From: Prostheceraeus crozeri
Lineage: Eukaryota > Platyhelminthes > Polycladida > Euryleptidae
Length of the DNA stretch: 64,000 bases
Assembly: GCA_907163375.1 (NCBI GenBank)
Contig: CAJQUW010006857.1
Location: forward strand, 124,001 to 188,000
Direction: 5' to 3'
This document shows, in pieces, positions 57,084-64,000 of this stretch (its first letter is position 1; the number at the start of each line of letters is the position of its first letter). Made by a program: the position numbers and the translations under genes. The notes beneath the pieces were generated by a model. That model had not been told where the DNA came from, ran no database searches, and saw nothing but the letters and a program-made list of their open reading frames with translations.

Positions 57084-58200
57084 AACAGATATTTTTTGAA
57101 ATTTACTCGTTGCAATTTCATTGTTTATTTATCATCTTTCCGTCATAGAGCTTTGCCCTGTTGGTAGTCTGCCGATATTTTCACTCTCTTAGTTAAATGC
57201 AAAGCTTTTGAAATTTATAGACAAAAGTCTGAAAACCGTTTTATCGGAATCTCTGCTAAAATAAATTCAATTCCTCAGAGTTCACTCCTGCTGTTGAAAC
57301 TTGGTTTTTCGATGATGTTAGAATTGCTTTCATATTAGCGGCTTCCTCTTGTTGGTAATGGATAGATGTTGGTGCCTTGCTAGTGCTTTTTAGTTGTACA
57401 TTGAAGATGTCATCAATCTACCGTAGATACATAATCATTTCGATAAGATAAGTTTCAATACAACAATGTTAATACGATGTCTATACGACATTTGCAATGA
57501 GCATAGACGAGTATTAACATTGCTATTGTTGAATATAGACATCGCGATTAATCATAGAAATTATGTTCAAAACAGATCCTATCAATGAATCAGGCCATAG
57601 ATTTACGGAGATATGTAACGAAGATATCCATGAAATGAACATCTTAGGCACAGAAGTATTACTCATAGACGATATGTCGTTGAAGGTGATGCTAAAAAGG
57701 TAATGTCCTATAGCTTATCTATGCAGCCAATGTATTTTCCAAGCGCTACATTCATCATGTCATTCACTTCAATATGAAGATTTCTAAGTTTTGAAGATAT
57801 CGAAAACATATGACATTACTTTTTGCACCTCACTTTTCGTACATTACTTTTTGTATCACATCAGCATGTATTTAATTAGGAATATTTACAATTTAGCTAT
57901 TACTGATTTTCATCGTTTACCAAATTAAATAGAACTAATGAAGACCCTTCCCTGAGACTATATCAAAGATCTGATGGTTTGCCATCATCAACCAGTATGC
58001 TAAGTCAGAAATCAAATTGTGATCAACTCATTGATATTCCTGATTCAATCTAAATTTTGAATTCATGTGTAATCATTTTTCCATGGCAGGGATGCCTAGA
58101 AATCATTTCAACACGCAGACGATAGGAGTCTCAACAAAGCTGTTTTTCTTGTTGATCCATGGACATCTAGATTTCCATGGTTAATTGCATATTTGTTCAA
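57084..58200. other. No supportable gene
   Basis: Around 57450-57560 the words CAACAATGTTAATA, TAGACATCG and their near-complements form a loose inverted repeat. Otherwise nothing recognised. Confidence 0.5.
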
Positions 58201-58332
58201 GATATAGGACATACCAAATGTCCCATAGCGTTTCAGCGACCTGACTTAAATATCAGCCTCGGCCTCTGGCCTCGTCTGATATTTGTCATGTCGCTTCAGC
58301 GCTATGGGACATTTGGTAAATGTTAAATATCT
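58201..58332. repeat. Palindrome D
   Basis: Arms pair over about 60 bases with ACCAAATGTCCCATAGCG, GCGAC and ATATCAG on the left. The apex is TCGGCCTCTGGCCTCG. The GC-rich apex resembles those of palindromes A-C at 20-22 kb although the arm sequences differ. Confidence 0.85.
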
Positions 58333-60589
58333 AATGTTAAACGGTTTCAATTGAGTCAATCAATGCTAAAATCTATGAAAGTAAATTAACATAGAAAATG
58401 TTAAATTTTTAATTACATTGCCTGGATATAGACATATTCAACAATATAATAGGGTTTCAACCACCCGGTTGTTCCCCACCCGGTGGTGATAAGGTTAAGA
58501 CATACTTACGGCATCATACTTATATCATACATTGATTCTTCTTAAGACGTAACAAAACTGAATAAGATCAAGCAGCTGAAGCTATCATCAACAACTAGCT
58601 GCTTTCTATTGCAGTCTAAGCGATAAGTCGCATCTCTTGGGTAGCTACAAAATAGTGCAGTCCGAGAGCTGTAGACATGTTCCTCATAGGCCTACATTTG
58701 CTTAATTTATATTATTGCTATATTGCTATATTTACAGGAACTTCCTGATTTGTGATTGCCACTCAACATCAATAAATCAACAATTCTTAAATAAACATCC
58801 AGTCGTCTTGCAAGTTAGGGAGTGTTGAATAATACAAAATTCCGTCTGTTTGGTTCCATCGACAGATTATCTGGAATTTGCTACACTAAATGATGCAATT
58901 ACTTGATATTTAACCAGATTTGTTAGATGAATCATTAGATTTAAATGTCATCTTTGTGAAGTGGAGAGTCTTTTGCTCAAACTACGGTAGTTGTCATTTC
59001 TTTCAAGTCTTTCTTACATTCAGTGCCTTATAAAATTGCATCCTACCAGAAACTAGAAGGAATCCCGGCTATAAAAATACCAAAAATGTTGTAGGAAAAA
59101 GTTAATTGCTAATCTACACAGTAGAATTACGAAAACTTAAATTAGAAGCGCTCTTAAAGAATCAAATTCATAATAATACAAAAGAAAACAAGTGGTCGTG
59201 ACAGAAGAAAGTATGAAGCATTAAAAGTATGTGAAGATGAGACAATTGATACTCTAGAAGCTCTGTGTAGTTACGCATTGGATAATGCAGATGAAATTCC
59301 TTGGAAAGGCAGGTAAATTACACTAATATTTCAAAAGAGGAAATAGAGCTGATCCAAGTGCATACATAGAGTATACGGTCGATTTATGGATAATCCAAAT
59401 TCTAAGAATGAAAAAAGAAATGCACAAAAGTAAGGAACGTAGACATTCGACAAAGGAGTCATAGATTGCTAATTGCTTAATTTTTTGACAGATGAAATTC
59501 CAAAACTTGGCAAAGACTTTACTCTTTTAGACGGCTCATAGGGTGGGCCCGATTATCTATGCAACTTGCTAGATTGCCTCATTACATTAGGAGATGGGAA
59601 GACATTTTCCAGTCATAGATTGCTAATTGCTTTATCCAAACTGGAACAAGGCCATAGAACGTCCATCTAGCAGGTCTGATATATTTCAAAAATTTTGTCA
59701 GTATGGAAACATTATAGATAGCATTTCAGATGCTTGTGCTTTGAATAAAAGGTTACTCTTGGTTGATGTCTACACTTCAAGCGCAATACCAATTTGCAAT
59801 GAATGCAGCATGCCTTAGAACAGTATCAACCATTGTCAATATGCCAGCACTTTGCATGGCCTGCATTCCTATGGATAAGCAACATGACTGAATTACGTTG
59901 GGTATAGACGAGTAATCTTGTGATGCCATTTAATATCAATTGATTCAAAATGAATGACATGATTAAGAAAAAGTAAGTCAACATAGACTATTAAAAATTT
60001 CAGTTGTTATATTCAGTTCAAACCAGATGTGTTGTAGCTCAACTGCACAACTTAGTAAATATTTCAATTGAAATCAACACTGTTATAGTTTGAATTGCTG
60101 AGCCTCAATCAGATGTGATGCATGTGAAATTATTTAGTTTATGTAGATAATGATGATTGTGATTTTTATCAAGACATCCGAAATATGTTGTGTTTGCGAA
60201 ATTAATTTTTAACTTCAACTTTTTAGCGAACTTTGAATAGCAAGATCACTTAGACTTAGTGACAAATTAAATGACACAACAACTGCATTTAGACGTTCTC
60301 GGATGACTATTGACGGGAGGTATGCCATAATTTTTCGGAAAACACAACTGTGTAGTCTCTCCCCAAGCTTTATTGCCGATAAAAGTGATTTTATAAAAGA
60401 AAAGAAACACCGTACCAACGTTTCGCTCACCGTCCGAGCTTGCTCACGGTCACGCGCATAAATGGCGGGCAAGAAGTACAAATTACTTTAAATAGCAATG
60501 AAAAAGCACTTTAAATTTCAACAATATAAATAAACACATACAGTTTACATTAGAATTACTGAATAGAAGAAATTAGAAAAATTATATAT

Positions 60590-60715
60590 AAGATATAATA
60601 TATAATATATATATATATATTATATATAATATATAAATATAATATAATATAATAATAATATAAATATAATATATATATAATTATATATAATATAATATAT
60701 AAGAATTAGAAAAAA
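60590..60715. repeat. (TA)n-type low-complexity block
   Basis: About 125 bases composed almost only of A and T in TATA and TAATA patterns, with self-complementarity. Confidence 0.9.
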
Positions 60716-62354
60716 AAAACTGAATAAATTGAAATGAAATAACACACTCGGATTTACTGTCAGAAATGATGATTTTGTATGGGCTTGAGTGGCTGATATA
60801 CCGTCAGCGTAAAAAATGAAATAGAAAAATGTGGCTCCGGGGTCCACTGTATCCCCTCAGGTCTCTGAGGGTTAAATGAACTCGAGGAGATACAGTTGAC
60901 AATTCTGACCAAATGTTACAAATGCAAATTTTTACAGTTTTGAAGAAATTACCACGGAAATGAATGATCATGATTGTAATTCAAAAAGAGTGATGCCATT
61001 TTACAGATTCTCATTGTCATGACAGCCATGGAGATTTAATGCTTGTTAAATTAGGAATTCGATATGTTCCTATTTAAAACTGCTCAAATAATTTTTTGGA
61101 CCACGGGATTGTAATCTCCGCAAAAAACTGAATCTTTTCATATAAAAATTATCACTGTATACAGATACCTTTTTGAGTCGACACTCTACCTATATATTCC
61201 TACTCTATGGCTTGCACCGTTCTAACAATGAGATTTCGTGTTTCCAGTGCGGGTATATTTTTTAAGATACTTGGCTCACAACTGAGGTCAAATCTTCTTT
61301 CGTGTGCTTCCCATTTGGATGTATGTGAAAAATAATACTAAAATTGTGTGAAAATTTGATGAATATAAAAAATCATCCGATCTATATGGGTTAACTCAAT
61401 AGAATTTGTCGCAGATTTTCAGCCCAGCCGACTTTCCCCCATCTGTGAGGCTTTTTTGCCACAAGCAGTAAGCGAAATCATGTCTTTGCTATGTCACCGG
61501 ATTGCCTGCAGATGCTCACTGTTCATCATGTTAGCGCAGTCATTAAATAGACTTTTCCGGTCATCCGAAAATGCTGAAGGAAGCTTGAATAAAAAATATT
61601 GAATCGAATCAAACTTATTTCTTACACTGTAAGGAGTCTGAAGATGCCAAAGATGAGCATTTTTGATGAAAACCCGGTAATATGACATTTTCAGCCAACA
61701 AAGTCACGATTTTACGATGCGTCAATTACAATTAATTGGTAGTGGTCTAAGAAATCACAGACCACGGTGTGCTCATTTACTCTCACTCACAACTGAGCCT
61801 GACAAGTGTGACAGATATGACACGTGCCACATCTCTGCAAGAGGGATGGATGCACCACATTGAACAGATTTCTATGTGGCTGCCAAAAACTCTCCCTGGG
61901 TCATGTACTTAGCAATTTAAATAATTAATACCCAAGATAATAAAATCTCAAAATTTCGGCATGATACTGCGTGACAAAGGTAGCAAGGCATCTTATAGTT
62001 CAAATATCACAGATCTAGGAGCATCTTTATCATTAAGCCCTATTTTGAGGACGGTGGGCACAAGCGGGGATAAATTAAATTGCTATAGTATTTGCGTGTA
62101 ACAGCGAGTCTTACGGAAGCACTTTTCATTAAATGATGATGGATCTGCATTATACATGTGCTGCTGACAGATAAATGTATGTTAATATCAAATCTGGACA
62201 AATTAAAATCGTAGATATATTGAGAAATGGTCGATGGACTGTAAAAGCTTAGACATTAGTAGTAAGCAAACCTCCACAATAAACACAGCGCTCCCCCCTC
62301 GGGAGATAGTCTTGGTCGGCCGTCCAGGTTGACTTGGGAGGCCAACCAGGTTGC

Positions 62355-62722
62355 CAGATTTTAGAAATGGGTGAAAAACGACAGAGTTAACGGCGAATTC
62401 GGGATGTTTTTGGGCTGTAGAGCCAAAACGAAGCATCAGATATGAAAACAGAGGGCAGATTCGGATTCACCGTCAAATTCTGCATCAGTATGGTGATTTC
62501 CAGCTCAATCTCGGAGAGAAAAAAATTTTGGGATGTTCCCCCCCCTCGGCAGCGTTGCTTCCAACTTTGGTTCTAGAGATTGTAGAAAGTCGTACAATAG
62601 CTCGTTTAAAAGCTAAGAGTGAGACAAATTCAGTGAAAGAAACGGCTTGTTCATATCAGTCTTCGTTTAGATATGAGACGGCATTTAAGATTTGGGAAAT
62701 TGGCGAAAAACGACAGAGTTAG
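62355..62722. repeat. Direct repeat pair around a C-rich motif
   Basis: GAAAAACGACAGAGTTA occurs at 62374-62390 and again at 62705-62721, each preceded by AGATTTxxGAAAT. A C-tract plus CTCGG motif occurs at 62294 and 62540. Likely two copies of one degraded repeat unit of about 330 bases. Confidence 0.6.
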
Positions 62723-62949
62723 AATTTTCCAAAAACAGATCCAGCGAACGAACGAAGGCTCGGATGGGTAAACGGAGACCAGATTTGGAACCAGATTGAT
62801 GTTATTGTCCAATGAGGATCATCATACAATGAGAATCATGTATTTCTCTATAAATAATGGGACTTTAGAGTGACAATCATTCTATCTTTGAATCGCATAA
62901 GTGACGGACGCACGTTCTCTCAGCTCATCTATCCCACTTTTCAACTAGA

Positions 62950-64000
62950 ATGGTAAGTCGTAACTTCCCTCCACATCCTTTCTTGAGTGTTAACCTAATC
63001 GCATCTTTTCGCTTTAAAGCTTCTACATCACTTACCAGACTAGATGCTGATGTCCAGACGGTGCAAGGTTCGCTACAATCAAGCCATCTGCTGTTGAGAC
63101 CGGTGGAGGAAACAACACAGGTACATAATCCTATACCCCTACAGCGTAAATTTAGACAAGACATACGCTATTACGATCATACTATAGCACTGGCAACGGG
63201 AATGATCACTTCCACAGACGTGAGTGTGAAGAGGAATCAGTATGGAGACTACGTCATCATTCCTGTAGCTCCATACATACGTCGCCAGCTTGACATTATT
63301 GAAGAATTTGTGACACTAAATATGGATATACCTACTCCCCTTGACGAAGTATGGAGAGCCAGAGATGACAAGGTTACACCATATAAAACGATATGGGAAA
63401 ATTAACGACTCTCTACCACTATCGCATTGGTGTTCTTACTATCGAAAGGATGGAGAACAAATAACACCCATCAGGTGTGAAGAGCTCGCAGAAGGCACTT
63501 GGAATATTCGTTTCTCAATAAGCGGACTATATTATGGTTATCATAAGGATAATAAATTGCCCTCTATAGCAATGCATACTCAATCCATCCTATATATACC
63601 AAAGCAGCCAGATGTTAATAACATTATTGATCAAATCCTCAACGAGAGCGGTGGGATGCACAAGCCAGAGAAGAATGTTGCCGGAAAACGCAAATCAAAG
63701 AAGGAGAATCGCTAATCCTTTCCTATTTCTACCTTATGACAATTCGCTTATGTGCTTTGAGTGTCGTAGACGTGGTCTTATCAGATACATTTTACTTCTT
63801 CGCTGTCATCATGTTATTTGTGTATTTTGTCGTGAACAGCATCGTTGCACTTCTTCATATTGTAATTTGTTATAGGATTTTCATTCGATGAGTAAAACTA
63901 TGTAATTTTCTTTTTAGTCATCCACCATCATTTTTATGGATTGTGAAGGTGAACCTGTACAGGAGCTCAGTGTTATTGCCATGGACAATTGCTCATATCA
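62950..64000 (+). CDS. Uncharacterised gene, 5' part; Cys/His finger and DEDD-exonuclease-like start
   Basis: The first segment (62950-63405) contains KFRQDIRYYDHTIALATGM, VSVKRNQYGDYVIIPVAP and RRQLDIIEEFVTLNMDIPTP. The next (about 63395-63715, another frame) has LPLSHWCSYYRKDGEQITP, GTWNIRFSISGLYYGYHK and a basic tail. Then MCFECRRRG ... LRCHHVICVFCREQHRC with a final SSYC (63748-63864) forms a RING-like or treble-clef Cys/His array. After an acceptor-like TTCTTTTTAG at 63913-63922 the frame reads IFMDCEGEPVQELSVIAMDN, with the Asp-x-Glu of an Exo I motif. I recognise this order from repetitive proteins of marine invertebrates but cannot name the family. The frame changes could be introns or damage; the gene runs past the window end. 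Confidence 0.45.

Larger units (their letters stand above)
58333..62949. other. 4.6 kb gene-poor, with decayed fragments
   Basis: At 59205-59330 a short stretch reads as KVCEDETIDTLEALCSYAL and could be a remnant of an unidentified protein. At 60400-60465 a segment around CCAACGTTTCGCTCACCGTC resembles the ends of some retroelements. Otherwise I see nothing beyond the repeats listed separately. Confidence 0.45.

Noticed and set aside
60215-60481. Minus-strand 88-codon frame
   Set aside because: Composition looks partly coding, but no motif is recognised and the CCAACGTTTCGCTCACC word suggests a retroelement tail rather than a gene.

Overview
The window reads as a stretch of an AT-rich animal genome, most likely an invertebrate. 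The support is spliceosomal introns (GT...AG) inside transposon and host-like genes, tRNA-derived SINEs, LINE reverse-transcriptase fragments, and metazoan-type DNA transposons (Tc1, hAT, piggyBac, tyrosine-recombinase/Crypton, Polinton). I cannot fix the phylum. Nearly everything recognisable is mobile DNA in various states of decay; only two or three loci look like host genes.

Layout. 1-4.4 kb: a minus-strand LINE 3' fragment, a relic of a foldback MITE, two copies of a tRNA-derived SINE and a 390-bp hairpin. 4.43-12.98 kb: one large DNA element with about 1.2-kb inverted terminal repeats. A 5'-truncated LINE sits in its left repeat (the right repeat preserves the empty site), and a degraded gene of an unnamed transposon protein family and a Tc1 element lie inside. 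13.7-24.2 kb: a probable two-exon host gene for a 94-residue secreted Cys-rich peptide. Its roughly 10-kb intron holds tRNA-like sequences, a hAT element (8-bp target duplication) with a LINE nested in it, and a Crypton-like tyrosine-recombinase element with an uninterrupted gene. 24.2-28.4 kb: no supportable gene.

28.45-47.09 kb: a Polinton (Maverick/adintovirus-like) fossil of about 18.6 kb with long terminal inverted repeats. It keeps recognisable protein-primed DNA polymerase B, integrase with an adjoining phospholipase-A2-like region, cysteine protease, packaging ATPase, major capsid and penton-like parts. It carries roughly 10-20 breaks. Its polymerase coding region holds several copies of a short GC-rich palindromic repeat.

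47.2-64 kb: a deleted piggyBac element with TTAA duplications; a 4.8-kb element with tandem-repeat terminal arms and a D-D-E transposase whose C-x2-C and H-x3-H pattern recalls the RAG1/Transib/CMC group; a 722-bp foldback MITE inside that element; a second Tc1 element lying next to an uncharacterised, probably decaying gene; a long gene-poor stretch with a palindrome; and, at the right edge, the 5' part of an uncharacterised gene with a Cys/His finger and the start of what looks like a DEDD exonuclease domain.

How the parts relate. The transposons do not form a pathway; they record successive nested insertions. Two features recur across unrelated places: short palindromes with a GC-rich apex of the GCCGnAGGC type (20.18, 20.28, 21.6 and 58.27 kb), and the GC-rich palindromic repeats inside the Polinton. 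All calls come from reading the sequence without database searches.
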